A DNA stretch of 64,000 nucleotides from Algoriphagus locisalis (GCF_900116615.1 NZ_FPBF01000007.1:248001-312000), one strand, 5' to 3'; positions 52,437 through 62,208 are shown, numbered from the stretch's first letter. The notes: generated by a model not told the origin, from the letters alone. Numbers and translations are program-made.

Positions 52437-52598
52437 AGCTAACGCCTAGCTATGATGAGTGGGGATTAGAAAGCACTAATCTTTTCTCTCGCACATAGCC
52501 ACGCCTTGATTTAAATTTAAAACTTGTGGCGGACTTTCCAATCCCCACGAAAATATCCTGACCACCGAAACCCCATTCATTCATAGCATATGTTAGCA
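52437..52598 (-). other. Integron attC-like site
   Basis: Outer cores GCTAAC (52438-52443) and GTTAGC (52592-52597) are perfect inverse mirrors. Next to them are 5-nt unpaired spacers (GCCTA and ATATG), then paired L-type arms: the arm at 52448-52462 (AGCTATGATGAGTGGGG) matches CCCCATTCATTCATAGC at the other end with one extra base, the extrahelical-base feature of attC. A further IR (GTGGGGATTAGAAAG / CTTTCCAATCCCCAC) forms the stem of the variable loop. The cores fit RYYYAAC/GTTRRRY at five or six of seven positions, so this is attC-like, not canonical. Confidence 0.6.
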
Positions 52599-52610
52599 TC
52601 TTTACTTTTT

Positions 52611-53426
52611 CTAGTCAAATATCGTATTGCAAGTTTTGCAAATCTTGCTTGGTCTTTTAAGGCCCGAATCACTTCCTTTTTCTCCACAAATTAGACATGG
52701 ATGGTTGTTATCAGGTTCTTCCACAAAATAACTCAGATAAACAGGAGCTTTAAAATGATTACAAAGTTCCGCCCTAATTCGCTCACCTTCTTTGTTCAGT
52801 TTGCCTTCACTGTAGTTTGTTAATTCGTTATAAGCATCATGTTCAAATATTCCGCTATCTAACCAGTTCAGATAAAACCGCTGATGATAGTTTTGCCATT
52901 CTTCAATCTTAATATAAAGTGGGATTCGAGAATATGGAACTTGTTTTAAGCAGGAGCCACAAGTCAGCTCATCAGTAAATTGTAAAGAACGACCTTGAAG
53001 AATGAAGAAATCTGACGTGTTACATTCACAGTTCTCAACTCTGTCAACTTCAATTATTACGTCCATCTCTTCTAATGTTTCAGGAGTCTTGACAAGCCAA
53101 TTTTCAAATTTTTCGCCCCAATATTCCCTTACCTTCGAATGTAAATGCCAATTTTCAAATGAGTCTCTGTCTCTGAATATTACAGACATTTCTAAAGATT
53201 CGTTAGTCCGTCTCAATTCTCTTGGCTCAGAATGGATGAGATTACATTGATACAATGTTCCAGAAAGACCTAGAAAATCTTCTCCAGAGTCCTTACCGTT
53301 CAGTAAGTTCAAGATTATTTTAGCTGCTACTGGTTTGTCTATATTCATTGCATTATTGATGCTAACACTAGTATGTAAGCTACTCTCAAACCCTATTGCG
53401 TCTATATCGCCATTTTCCACAGGCAT
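52611..53426 (-). CDS. DUF2310-like zinc-ribbon protein
   Basis: The 271-residue protein matches the DUF2310 pattern: CECNTSDFFILQGRSLQF, LTCGSCLKQVPYSRIPLYI, EEWQNYHQRFYLNWLDSGIF, AELCNHFKAPVYLSYF and a closing zinc ribbon HPCLICGEKGSDSG...KICKTCNTIFD. The start at 53426 (MPVENGDIDAIGF) is preferred; the frame runs on to 53660 but only over the antisense-free overlap with the metallophosphoesterase and the repeat copy, so that extension is a shadow. Function of the family is unknown; nucleic-acid binding has been proposed from the ribbon. It ends 13 nt before the attC-like site, like a cassette gene. Confidence 0.78.
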   Translation of the reverse strand: MPVENGDIDAIGFESSLHTSVSINNAMNIDKPVAAKIILNLLNGKDSGEDFLGLSGTLYQCNLIHSEPRELRRTNESLEMSVIFRDRDSFENWHLHSKVREYWGEKFENWLVKTPETLEEMDVIIEVDRVENCECNTSDFFILQGRSLQFTDELTCGSCLKQVPYSRIPLYIKIEEWQNYHQRFYLNWLDSGIFEHDAYNELTNYSEGKLNKEGERIRAELCNHFKAPVYLSYFVEEPDNNHPCLICGEKGSDSGLKRPSKICKTCNTIFD

Positions 53427-53475
53427 TCGAGGGAGCTGCTGTGACCAAATTAAGAATTTCGTCGAGGGGGAATTG
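53403..53475. repeat. Right copy of the ~70-bp divergent repeat
   Basis: Partner of 50517-50587 (same orientation). It overlaps the first codons and upstream sequence of the DUF2310 gene; the two copies bracket roughly 2.9 kb carrying the array, the two small genes and the attC-like site. Confidence 0.55.
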
Positions 53476-53521
53476 AGTGGGAGGTGAAAATTATTTTTTG
53501 CGATGATAATTGTGGGATGCT

Positions 53522-54325
53522 TTATAGTGTATGTCCATTCAGGATAGTCCCATCCTTTACGGTCTTTAGGTAGCTGATGACCTTTTCGTCTTCTCCCACT
53601 TCGCACACCCGGTAAGAAGGGAATGGATTCCCCCAGCTGCCGCCGAAGTGCCCGGACCATAGAAAGGGTATTTTACGGTAAATCATCTGCCCATCTACAT
53701 CATGATCATGTCCATGGAAAGTCGCCCGCACATTTGGGTAGGAAGTGATCAGGTTCAGGAAGTCTGTACAGGGTACACCATGGCGGGTCCAGTCGTTTTG
53801 GGAGATATGGACGAATACGAAAACCTGAGGCAGGGAGGCATATTCATCCAAGATAGATTTGGCAAAACCTTGATCGGCACAGAGGTAATCTCCTTTTTCA
53901 TTCGAACAGTCCAGCAGCAGTATGCCGGAATCCTTGGATTGGAAGGAAAAGTTGGTCGTCTGTCCCATGATTCTCTCAAAGTCTCCCTCACTGACCCTGT
54001 CGTGGTTGCCTCGGGTGACATAGTAAGGTACTTTTAGGCGGTTATAGACTTCCTTGACCTGTGGTAAAAGTGCCGGGTCATCGTGAATCAGATCCCCATT
54101 AAAAACCACAAAATCCACATCCTTCTCCCCATGGATCGCCTCAATCAAGTTGCTATGTGATGTTTCGTAGTCTGTATCAGGCTGCCCCCAGTGCCCATCT
54201 GAAGCGGTGATGAATTTGAGTCGGGTGGCATTAGGAAAGTCTATTTTCCCATAACCCATAAAAGGCATAGTCATCATCGAGGTGCCCAAGAGGCTGATTT
54301 TTTGAAGAAAAGGTCTGCGGTTCAT
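53522..54325 (-). CDS. Secreted calcineurin-like metallophosphoesterase
   Basis: The 267-residue protein has a Tat/Sec-like N-terminus (MNRRPFLQKISLLGTSMMTM) and the metallophosphoesterase site blocks ITASDGHWGQPDTD, VVFNGDLIHDD, YYVTRGNHDRV and ATFHGHDHDVDG (the usual D-x-H, GD, GNHD, GHDH ligands; the first block is SDGH). It would cleave phosphate esters in the periplasm. It lies beside the island repeat and returns the window to the polysaccharide/phosphate region. Confidence 0.9.
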   Translation of the reverse strand: MNRRPFLQKISLLGTSMMTMPFMGYGKIDFPNATRLKFITASDGHWGQPDTDYETSHSNLIEAIHGEKDVDFVVFNGDLIHDDPALLPQVKEVYNRLKVPYYVTRGNHDRVSEGDFERIMGQTTNFSFQSKDSGILLLDCSNEKGDYLCADQGFAKSILDEYASLPQVFVFVHISQNDWTRHGVPCTDFLNLITSYPNVRATFHGHDHDVDGQMIYRKIPFLWSGHFGGSWGNPFPSYRVCEVGEDEKVISYLKTVKDGTILNGHTL

Positions 54326-54541
54326 GGAGTTAAAATAGGATTAAATGAGGAGGGTTGAAAGGTTTTTCTCTAGCTGTACATACTTATTCTTACGAACTGG
54401 GAGGTGAGAATCGGGAACTCTACTAAGCCATATCAATTAGCTGTTGTCTTCTGAAATCAGAACCAAAGGACTTTTGTAGAGGAAAATAGATGAATAAAAT
54501 ATTTTCGGCAGAAGTAGAACTAGCTAATCAAAACACACTAG

Positions 54542-56068
54542 TCATTGATTAAGCTGGTTCAATCGATTAATCGCATTTTGATTTTGAGGATACAGTTCCA
54601 AAGATTTCCGGAAGTTTTTTACAGCCATTTCTTGATTCCCAACAAATAAATATGCCTCAGCCAGGCTATCAAATAGATTGGCAGAAGTTGGGTAGAGATT
54701 GGTGGCAAATAATAAGATATTGATGCCCTTTTGGGAAGTCTTAGGGTTAAAGAGTAGCTGTAGCCCAAGTGTATTTAGATCGCCTTCCGGAAGTGATAGA
54801 GATGGATACTCACTTTTGATACTTTCGTAAAACCCGAGCAGGTCCTCATAGTTTTGCTTTCTAGCCAAGTCATTAAAATCCTGAAAGCTGAAAGCCTCTA
54901 CTTCCTTCTCTTTGTATTTTAATGAAATCAGTTCCTTTTTTATCCCGTTTTCTGAAGGTTGCTTTTGGATAAACTCTAGCCCATTCGAATCATCTTTCAG
55001 ATACCCATCCAGAAAGTTTAAGGTATAAACTGCAAGCCATTTATAAGATTCCATTATTTCCGGATCGCTCTTATCTTGCCTTGGATCACGCTGCTCAAAC
55101 AGAACACCAAGCGTACTAAATTGGGAATGGGTAAGGTTGTGGAATTTCAGTTGGTAAGCATCACTAAAGCTAAGGCTATCGTAAAATTCAAAATTGGTAT
55201 TTAAGGCAGCGTCAATTTTATCAGCCTCCAATACTTCCTTGGGAATATCCTTTTGAGAAAAATGTATAAAAGGAACATCTACTTTATTGAGGTCGAAAAA
55301 GGTTGATTTTTTCAACGTCTCATATTGGTATTTGATGCTTCCATCAAGGCTCACAATGGCTTTGATATTATCATTTCTAATTTGTGAAAGCACATTGGAT
55401 AAACCACCGAAACTGAAGCCCATGGTTGCGATTTGATCTAGATCAGCGCTGGGAACCTTGTTTAATTCCTGGGTTAGAAATTCAATATCCCGGGCCTGAG
55501 TTTCCATGTCCTTTTCTGTACCTCCTTCCAGCCAGCGATTTTCAGTTCCACGACTTGGACTTGATATCACTAAGTATCCATGACTTGCCAAGTACTCACA
55601 TAAAGCAAAGTTTTCAATGGACGGTGCCTGATAGCTTGGTGCGTAAATAATTACCGGAAACTTTCCACCCTCAAATTCTGCGTTTGCAAAAGCAGCGGTA
55701 GTCTCCTTGAGATGATTCTGATTTGCAGCTGTGTTTTGGTAATAAAACCAATTTAGAATCTGATCATTTGGCAAATTCTCCCATTCCTCTTCTTCTTTTA
55801 GAGTCTCCATGTAGTCCAAAACGGATATTTGCTTTTCATTTCCCCTTAGGCTCGCCGGATACCAGACACTCACTGAAATTGGTCTTGGGACCTTCTGATT
55901 AGTGTAATCGTAAATTCGGCTGTAATTTCTCGTACTGTCAGCGGTGGTATAATTTCTGAATCCTACTTCAAACTTCCCATTCTCCAGATTGAGTTGCTCA
56001 AGTGAAGTCTGAGCGATCAAAAGGGAGGTTTGAAAGAGGAGTAGAAAAGTGAGTATTTGAATTTTCAT
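54542..56068 (-). CDS. Secreted alpha/beta hydrolase with C-terminal TPR tail
   Basis: The 508-residue protein has a signal peptide (LTFLLLFQTSLLIAQ), a dienelactone-hydrolase/PAF-acetylhydrolase-like fold with VSVWYPASLRGN, VIIYAPSYQAPS and nucleophile S219 in MGFSFGGLSN, and a helical C-terminus with a TPR-like SANLFDSLAEAYLFVGNQEM...ALELYPQNQ (about 460-508). An esterase that acts on a small ester is likely. It is not clearly in an operon with its neighbours. Confidence 0.86.
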   Translation of the reverse strand: MKIQILTFLLLFQTSLLIAQTSLEQLNLENGKFEVGFRNYTTADSTRNYSRIYDYTNQKVPRPISVSVWYPASLRGNEKQISVLDYMETLKEEEEWENLPNDQILNWFYYQNTAANQNHLKETTAAFANAEFEGGKFPVIIYAPSYQAPSIENFALCEYLASHGYLVISSPSRGTENRWLEGGTEKDMETQARDIEFLTQELNKVPSADLDQIATMGFSFGGLSNVLSQIRNDNIKAIVSLDGSIKYQYETLKKSTFFDLNKVDVPFIHFSQKDIPKEVLEADKIDAALNTNFEFYDSLSFSDAYQLKFHNLTHSQFSTLGVLFEQRDPRQDKSDPEIMESYKWLAVYTLNFLDGYLKDDSNGLEFIQKQPSENGIKKELISLKYKEKEVEAFSFQDFNDLARKQNYEDLLGFYESIKSEYPSLSLPEGDLNTLGLQLLFNPKTSQKGINILLFATNLYPTSANLFDSLAEAYLFVGNQEMAVKNFRKSLELYPQNQNAINRLNQLNQ

Positions 56069-56266
56069 TCTTTGCCGCTTTATACCGTTGAGAGTAGGCT
56101 GATTTTGAATTTAGGACTTTTTAAAATAAGAAATCAAACCTTAACCATCATTAATGAACGGGGAAATAGATAGCTTAAGTAGGACGAAACCACTTTATCA
56201 TCAATCCATATTCATGTGCCCTACTCAAAAACCAACTTGAAAAAGTCTCTCAGAGCGGAGGAAGAA

Positions 56267-57670
56267 TCAATACCCTATCCGCTTCTCCAATTGTGTTTCA
56301 CCGAACACCATCCCTGAAGAATGCTGTTTGGCAATTTCTGAGATCTCAAAGACAACTTCTGGATATTGATCTGCTAAGTCAAATCGCTCTGAAGGATCAT
56401 GACCTAAATTAAAAAGAGTCAACTTCTCCAGCTTCTCCACCTTTGCAGGATAGCCAGCAGGATTATTACTGTAGAAATAGAGTTTGAAATCGCCTTTACG
56501 GACTGCAAAAAGTCGATCACCATGGTAGTAAAACATTTCCTCTCTAGGCGTAGCATTCTGCCCTTTCAAAACTGGGCTTAAATCAAATCCATCATAAACT
56601 CGATCCTGAGGCATTTTTACGCCAGCCAGACTGGTAAAAGTCGGCAACAAATCCAGTGTACTTCCCATTTTGGAAATCACACCCGGCTTCACATTTCCTG
56701 GACCCCAAATCACCGTAGGAACCCGTACCCCACCTTCATAACTGGTGCCTTTTCCCCCAAAAAGAGGACCTGCACTACCGCCCTGCTCATTGTAAACCAA
56801 CCAAGGCCCATTGTCAGAAGTAAAAACTACATAGGTATTTTGATCCAATCCATTTTCCTTCAAAGCGCTAAGAATCTCTCCCACAGACCAATCGATCTCC
56901 TCAATCACATCTCCATACAATCCTCTCTCACTTTTTCCTTTGAAATCACTAGAGGCAAAAAGCGGAACATGCGGAAGAGAATGAGCTAGGTAGAGGAAAA
57001 AAGGCTTGTCTTTATTAGAATTAATGAAGCTCACAGCTTCCTCCGCATATCTTTTGGTGATGGTATTTTGATCTGCAGGCCGCTCGATAATCTCGGTATT
57101 CCGCATCAGTGGCACATTGAAATACTCGATTTTTGAGTCTGCAAAAGCTTCCTTTGCGGTGATATCGTTCACTCGATCCATGTCATTGCTGTAAGGAATT
57201 CCATAATAGGAATCAAAGCCATGACTCGTTGGCAAGAATTCAGGTAAATGCCCGAGGTGCCACTTGCCAATGGCAGCTGTTGTATATCCAGCACCTTTGA
57301 GAAGAGTCGCTATCGTATTTTCATAGGCTGGCAAACCTCCACCCGAATCCGGAAATAGTACTCTACGAGTGTTGGAATACATACCTGTGCGCACCGGTAG
57401 CCTTCCTGTTAGAATTGCTGATCTGCTCGGTGTGCAGACATTCGCCGCCACATAAAAACTTGTCCATTTTTGCCCCTCGACAGCCATTTGATCAATATTG
57501 GGAGTTTTGATCGTAGGGTGCCCAAATGCTCCTAAATCCCCATAACCCTGATCATCTGTGAAAATGATGATGAAATTGGGTTTGCTTTCATTTGAATTTT
57601 GGCTAAAAGCCAGAGGTGTGATTGAAAAAAAGAGGGCTATCAGCTGTAGGTAAATGATGGGTCTATGCAT
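56267..57670 (-). CDS. Family S1 sulfatase
   Basis: The 467-residue enzyme has a signal peptide (LQLIALFFSITPLAFSQ) and the sulfatase signature ANVCTPSRSAILTG with formylglycine-precursor Cys C79 and the R that follows; DDQGYGDLGAFGHPT supplies the metal Asp residues, and GKWHLGHLP the Lys/His. It would remove sulfate esters from polysaccharide. Dependence on a formylglycine-generating enzyme is implied; none is seen in the window. Confidence 0.93.
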   Translation of the reverse strand: MHRPIIYLQLIALFFSITPLAFSQNSNESKPNFIIIFTDDQGYGDLGAFGHPTIKTPNIDQMAVEGQKWTSFYVAANVCTPSRSAILTGRLPVRTGMYSNTRRVLFPDSGGGLPAYENTIATLLKGAGYTTAAIGKWHLGHLPEFLPTSHGFDSYYGIPYSNDMDRVNDITAKEAFADSKIEYFNVPLMRNTEIIERPADQNTITKRYAEEAVSFINSNKDKPFFLYLAHSLPHVPLFASSDFKGKSERGLYGDVIEEIDWSVGEILSALKENGLDQNTYVVFTSDNGPWLVYNEQGGSAGPLFGGKGTSYEGGVRVPTVIWGPGNVKPGVISKMGSTLDLLPTFTSLAGVKMPQDRVYDGFDLSPVLKGQNATPREEMFYYHGDRLFAVRKGDFKLYFYSNNPAGYPAKVEKLEKLTLFNLGHDPSERFDLADQYPEVVFEISEIAKQHSSGMVFGETQLEKRIGY

Positions 57671-57748
57671 GAGGAGTTTGAATTAAAAAGGGAAGACTAG
57701 GTTCTAGGTGCTACCTCAGCAGCTCCCTTTGAATTTACTGAAAATGGT

Positions 57749-59302
57749 CTATTTCAAAACTACATCTTCGACTTTCGCACTCGTTTCACCTCTAATAGTC
57801 TCATAATCGCCGATCATTTGCTCCAACTTTTCCGGATTCTCTTGAGCCAGGTTGTTGGTTTGCCCTATATCACTGGTCAAATTGTACAACTGATATTCCT
57901 TGGCATTACCGATTTCAATATTCACAGATTGGATTACTGCCACACCATTGTATGGCGGAATCATAAGCCATTCACCCTTTCTCAAAGCGGTTCTACCTGT
58001 AGCTTCTATCATCAAGTCTGTACGACCGGATTTCTCTTCACCTAGAAAAGTCGGCATGAGATTTTGACTATCGTCTGTAGTTTCTGAGCTTCCAGTCAAA
58101 GCCGCCAGAGAACTCAACAAGTCCAGCTGACAAACCAAAGCCTCCGAAACCTGAGGTTGAATTTTTCCTTTCCAATACACCATAAATGGCACTCGGGTAC
58201 CCGCTTCAAAAAGACTGTATTTCCCGCCTCTAAGCGGTCCAGCAGGCGTATGATCTCCCAGCTTTTCTACCGCATCATCGTAATACCCATCATTCAAAAC
58301 CGGGCCGTTGTCAGAGGAGAAAATGATCAATGTATTCTCCAACAATCCCTCATCTTCCAAAGTCTTCATAAACTCACCAACCATCCAGTCTGCTTCCAAA
58401 ATCACATCTCCTCTTGGCCCCATGCCTGATTTCCCAACGAATCTAGGGTTAGGCGTTCTAGGTACATGTGGCTGCTGAAATGCATAGTAAAGGAAAAATG
58501 GGCGGTCTTTATGCGACTTCACATAGCTTTGAGCTTTCTCCAAAAAGTGATCCGCCATATCTACATCCGACCACTTGGCAGCTTCTCCACCTTTCATAAA
58601 TCCAATTCTTGGAATGCCATTTACAATACTATTGTTGTGGCCATGATGCCATTTCATCGTGGTTAGTTCCGGATTATCTTTCCCTGTAGGTTCACCTTCA
58701 AAATTTTGATCGTAACTCACTTCGATCGGATCATTTGGATCCAGATTTACCACATCACCATTCTCGATATACACAGTAGGAACGCGATCCTGAGTCGCTG
58801 CCATGATGTAGCTGTAGTCGAAACCTACTTCATTTGGACTTGGGCTAATGTGCTCATTCCAATCCACGTCTCCATTGCCTAGTCCCAGATGCCATTTCCC
58901 CACAACTCCAGTTTCATATCCTTGGCCTTTGAGCATTTTCGGAACAGTCATCTGAGAAGTACTGATCAGCAATGGAGCCGTTCCAGGCAGGATTTTAGCA
59001 TCCTTATTTCTCCAAGGGTAAACGCCGGTCAGTAGAGCATATCTGCTTGGCGTACAAGTAGCTGAAGTTGCATAGCCGTTCGTGAAGCGAATCCCACCAT
59101 TTGCTAGTTTATCAATATTCGGCGTAGAAATCTCCGTAGCTCCATATGCACTCAAATCACCGTACCCCAAATCATCCATGTAAATGATGACAATATTTGG
59201 CTTTTTGGCTTCTGTTTTCGCTGTTTCCTCTTTTGGGGAACTGCAGCTCCAAAGTATTGTGGAAGCCGTTAATCCAAGTAAAAGTTTGATTTTAAAGCTC
59301 AT
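57749..59302 (-). CDS. Family S1 sulfatase lipoprotein
   Basis: The 517-residue enzyme is a lipoprotein (lipobox ILWSC, C20) with the signature SATCTPSRYALLTGVYPW (formylglycine precursor C83), metal Asp pair in YMDDLGYGDLSAYG and GKWHLGLGNGD. It would be surface- or periplasm-anchored. Together with the sulfatase downstream it suggests action on a sulfated glycan, for example a marine or algal polymer. The gap of 78 nt to the next sulfatase permits co-transcription. Confidence 0.93.
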   Translation of the reverse strand: MSFKIKLLLGLTASTILWSCSSPKEETAKTEAKKPNIVIIYMDDLGYGDLSAYGATEISTPNIDKLANGGIRFTNGYATSATCTPSRYALLTGVYPWRNKDAKILPGTAPLLISTSQMTVPKMLKGQGYETGVVGKWHLGLGNGDVDWNEHISPSPNEVGFDYSYIMAATQDRVPTVYIENGDVVNLDPNDPIEVSYDQNFEGEPTGKDNPELTTMKWHHGHNNSIVNGIPRIGFMKGGEAAKWSDVDMADHFLEKAQSYVKSHKDRPFFLYYAFQQPHVPRTPNPRFVGKSGMGPRGDVILEADWMVGEFMKTLEDEGLLENTLIIFSSDNGPVLNDGYYDDAVEKLGDHTPAGPLRGGKYSLFEAGTRVPFMVYWKGKIQPQVSEALVCQLDLLSSLAALTGSSETTDDSQNLMPTFLGEEKSGRTDLMIEATGRTALRKGEWLMIPPYNGVAVIQSVNIEIGNAKEYQLYNLTSDIGQTNNLAQENPEKLEQMIGDYETIRGETSAKVEDVVLK

Positions 59303-59351
59303 GATATATTAGTTCTGTATCCATACTATTTTTAAAACTTTGACATTATCA

Positions 59352-59396
59352 ATTCATCATTCGAACATCATTATTTTTTAATTACGAATGATGAAT
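59352..59396. repeat. 12-bp perfect inverted repeat between sulfatase and PhoD genes
   Basis: ATTCATCATTCG (59352-59363) and CGAATGATGAAT (59385-59396) flank a 21-nt A+T-rich loop with a TTTTTT run. It resembles the simple GAATGATGAA-type intergenic repeats of Bacteroidota. It may end the PhoD transcript or be neutral. Confidence 0.5.
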
Positions 59397-59447
59397 CACA
59401 AATTAAGAATAATGAAGTAAGCCTTATTAGGCACTTCCACCTATATT

Positions 59448-62063
59448 CTATTCAGCAAAATTTACGGTAATTTCCTCTGCATCGGCACCTTGCAAAGTGA
59501 GACCTGCGTAAGTTTTCACAATACTTTTACTACTATCTCTCACCACTACCCTGTGCTTTTCTGTTGAAAACACCTTAGGCTGAAAGTTATTGGAATTCAC
59601 CGGTAGGGAGTATTCTAATTCTCCGGTTGCTTCCTTAAAGACCGAAACCACAGGATTTTCAACTCCTTCCAAATTCAAGGTATTCAGATAACCAACTGCC
59701 TTTCTAGCATAGTTGTCTTTCTGAGAAACTGTCAGCGGCCAGCCCTCATACTGTCCTTCAGGATTGGCAATTGGATCTACATTTCTTGGCCAGCATTCGA
59801 TATGCATCGTTCGCACATCTTTATCAAAAGTAATGATCCCGTAACCTGTTCCTCTATCGTAAATTCTGGCCGGTTCATATCCTGACTTATATGGATTGGC
59901 CACAGCCATGATCGTCATCTTGTTTCCAAAACCATCTTCAAAATCTCCTGTATTTTTGGTCCCGCCTGGAAAAGGCTCGTGTCCCTCTGGTACTTTTGGC
60001 CACCATCTTCGCGGCCAAAGATTATTCAGCGCAGGACCTGCAAAAGCAAATCCGGAATCACGGAATTCATCGACGCCATATTGCACGGTACTCGCCAAAT
60101 GCTGATCTCCGGCGATGTGTAGCGCAAAAGCTTTTCGGATAATCCGCACCGCTTCATCCCGGCCTTTTTGCGGCCAGCCATTGGAATCCATATCGGTAGT
60201 CGGTGCATCCCCATCTACATATTCACCTTTTTCAGGCGTAGGCAAACTAGGCACGATGCTATCGATGATACTTCCTTCCGGCAATGTAGCCACGGTACAG
60301 AAGTTGGTTTGTGACAATACCGCTTTCATCTGTACGCCCGAATCCCATTTTGACGCCCAGCTTTCCAGAAAATTGAGTTGTCTTTTCCCCAATAGCTCCG
60401 CATCAATATCGTAATGCTTCTTGATATCAAAATCCCGGTTTTGAATAAATCCATTCTGAACTTTTGCTTCTTCCGGCAACACATTTTTTGGAGCTGATTT
60501 GAATTTTCTATCCTCCAAAATCGCAAAACTCACTCCTCCATATTCCCAGTCCGTGTAATAAACATTGATTCCCTGCTTTACCGGTGTAGGATCAAAAGCA
60601 TCTGGTAGATGACTTGTCTGACAATCCTGAATCATATTCACCCACTCAGCAGGCATTTTGTAACCACCTTGATCTTGGGCCACATATCCCCAACCTTCAT
60701 CGGATGGCGCATGCGCACCCCCTTCTCCCCAGACATTCCCATGATACACATCATGATCATCAGGAATAATGGCCGCCGGAATAGTTCTAAAAATATCTCG
60801 ATATGACCAGCCAAACATATACCATTTGTGTAGGTAATCCAGATAAGACTTTTCCAAAGGACTGGTTTGGATTCCAAATCCTCCCGTCCCCTCGTAGAAC
60901 TGATCTCCAAGAAAGAAAGCCATATCTGGTCTATGCTTTTCCACATTTATCGCTACCTCCTGATCAGGAAAACCATGGTCAGCATTGCAACTGAACACAG
61001 CGACTTTCAGATTATCCGAGGATTTTGGCTGAGCAGCAATCTGACCATAATAGCTGAACTCCTGATTTTTATCGGCGAGAGGTACCTCAATATGAACTCG
61101 ATATGGGATCATTTCTTCCTGATTCCAATCCTCTACTCTAAACTTGGCAATCCTTCCTTGAGGGTCAAGATCTGAAGTCTGCGCAGTTTCCCATTCCGAT
61201 CCTTTTTTAAGCTGAAGCTCAACTTTTAGGTTTGAGATTAGCTCTAGCGGCGCAAGCTGAGCGGTAAGTTTTAGAGTGTTTTTATGTAGGGTATATTGAG
61301 CAAAAAATATTGGCCCATAGACTTGATTCGCAGATTCTACGATTTTTTCTCCCTGAAAAACCCAGTCTGAGAATGCTACTAAACTGGTTGAATTTTCTTC
61401 CTTTTTCGGGCAATGTGCCACCAAAGCCAAGTTCCCCTGTAGATCCAAAGGAGTGATGTAATCAGCCGAAAACACAATTGAATTCTTATTGTTTTCACCC
61501 GCTGAAGCCGAAAGAGTCAGGGTATAATTTCCATTGTTGAACCTACTGGTTAAACTCAAAGAAATGGGTTGGGCCATATCCAATTTCTCTTCGCTAAGCT
61601 TATCCCCTATCATCAATTGCCCAGCGCCTGTGACTCCAACATCCAGTCCTTTTCCAAAAACTGCCGCAGATCTATAGTCTTCGAAAATACCTTTTGCTCC
61701 TAACCTAAACCCAGCGTAGGCTCCGGCATTTCCTGCTAACCCCTGATTTTTCCAATCGATAATTACAGACTGCTGAAAATCCTTCGTACTTGATCCCAAC
61801 TGATGGGTAAGTATATGTAAGGCTCTATTATTACTGGAAATATTACATAGCGCTTTTCCACCGGAGATCTCCCAATCCTGTAATCGATTCCCCCAAAACT
61901 CAGGGCCTATCCACTTCATATCCGGCCAGTTTTCCCAGTTACTTTTGAATCCTTGTTCTTCAACAGAAAGCAGTTTTTTGATGCTGGTGAATCCTTGTGA
62001 AAAGAAAAAAGGTGTTGAGAAGGTAGTTAAGGCCATTGCCTTGACAGCGGATCTGCGTTTCAT
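59448..62063 (-). CDS. phoD: PhoD-like alkaline phosphatase (phosphodiesterase) with N-terminal beta domain
   Basis: The start at 62063 (MKRRSAVKAMALTTFSTPFF, twin-Arg-like signal) is preferred over an ORF extension of 102 nt. The 871-residue product has an N-terminal sandwich (about 40-350) and a PhoD metallophosphatase domain: NADHGFPDQEVAIN, FLGDQFYEGTGG, PDDHDVYHGNVWGEGG, AGDQHLASTVQYG. It probably releases phosphate from phosphodiesters or glycan-linked phosphate. It stands between the second sulfatase and the GMC cluster. Confidence 0.88.
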   Translation of the reverse strand: MKRRSAVKAMALTTFSTPFFFSQGFTSIKKLLSVEEQGFKSNWENWPDMKWIGPEFWGNRLQDWEISGGKALCNISSNNRALHILTHQLGSSTKDFQQSVIIDWKNQGLAGNAGAYAGFRLGAKGIFEDYRSAAVFGKGLDVGVTGAGQLMIGDKLSEEKLDMAQPISLSLTSRFNNGNYTLTLSASAGENNKNSIVFSADYITPLDLQGNLALVAHCPKKEENSTSLVAFSDWVFQGEKIVESANQVYGPIFFAQYTLHKNTLKLTAQLAPLELISNLKVELQLKKGSEWETAQTSDLDPQGRIAKFRVEDWNQEEMIPYRVHIEVPLADKNQEFSYYGQIAAQPKSSDNLKVAVFSCNADHGFPDQEVAINVEKHRPDMAFFLGDQFYEGTGGFGIQTSPLEKSYLDYLHKWYMFGWSYRDIFRTIPAAIIPDDHDVYHGNVWGEGGAHAPSDEGWGYVAQDQGGYKMPAEWVNMIQDCQTSHLPDAFDPTPVKQGINVYYTDWEYGGVSFAILEDRKFKSAPKNVLPEEAKVQNGFIQNRDFDIKKHYDIDAELLGKRQLNFLESWASKWDSGVQMKAVLSQTNFCTVATLPEGSIIDSIVPSLPTPEKGEYVDGDAPTTDMDSNGWPQKGRDEAVRIIRKAFALHIAGDQHLASTVQYGVDEFRDSGFAFAGPALNNLWPRRWWPKVPEGHEPFPGGTKNTGDFEDGFGNKMTIMAVANPYKSGYEPARIYDRGTGYGIITFDKDVRTMHIECWPRNVDPIANPEGQYEGWPLTVSQKDNYARKAVGYLNTLNLEGVENPVVSVFKEATGELEYSLPVNSNNFQPKVFSTEKHRVVVRDSSKSIVKTYAGLTLQGADAEEITVNFAE

Positions 62064-62175
62064 AGGGTAAGAGGTGGTGAAAAAGTAAATTTGGGTAATT
62101 TGCCCTAAAAAACAATGAAAAAAGGATAAGTGGTTTTTCAGGTTGGGAACTAAGAGTTGACCCAATTAAGCCCAC

Positions 62176-62208
62176 AAAAAAACCAATGAGCTTTCACCCA
62201 TTGGTTTT
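62176..62208 (-). terminator. Terminator of the GMC/subunit-3 operon
   Basis: AAAACCAATG (62179-62188) and CATTGGTTTT (62199-62208) form a 10-bp stem with a 10-nt loop; the minus-strand side continues in T residues. It is about 210 nt past the stop at 62416. The gap between also holds a degenerate GTCTTCGGTCATCGG fragment (about 62312-62340) related to the 40-bp repeat. Confidence 0.75.

Noticed and set aside
53427..53660. N-terminal extension of the DUF2310 frame
   Set aside because: The extra 78 residues lie over the metallophosphoesterase gene and the repeat copy; DUF2310 proteins normally begin near the MPVENGD start.
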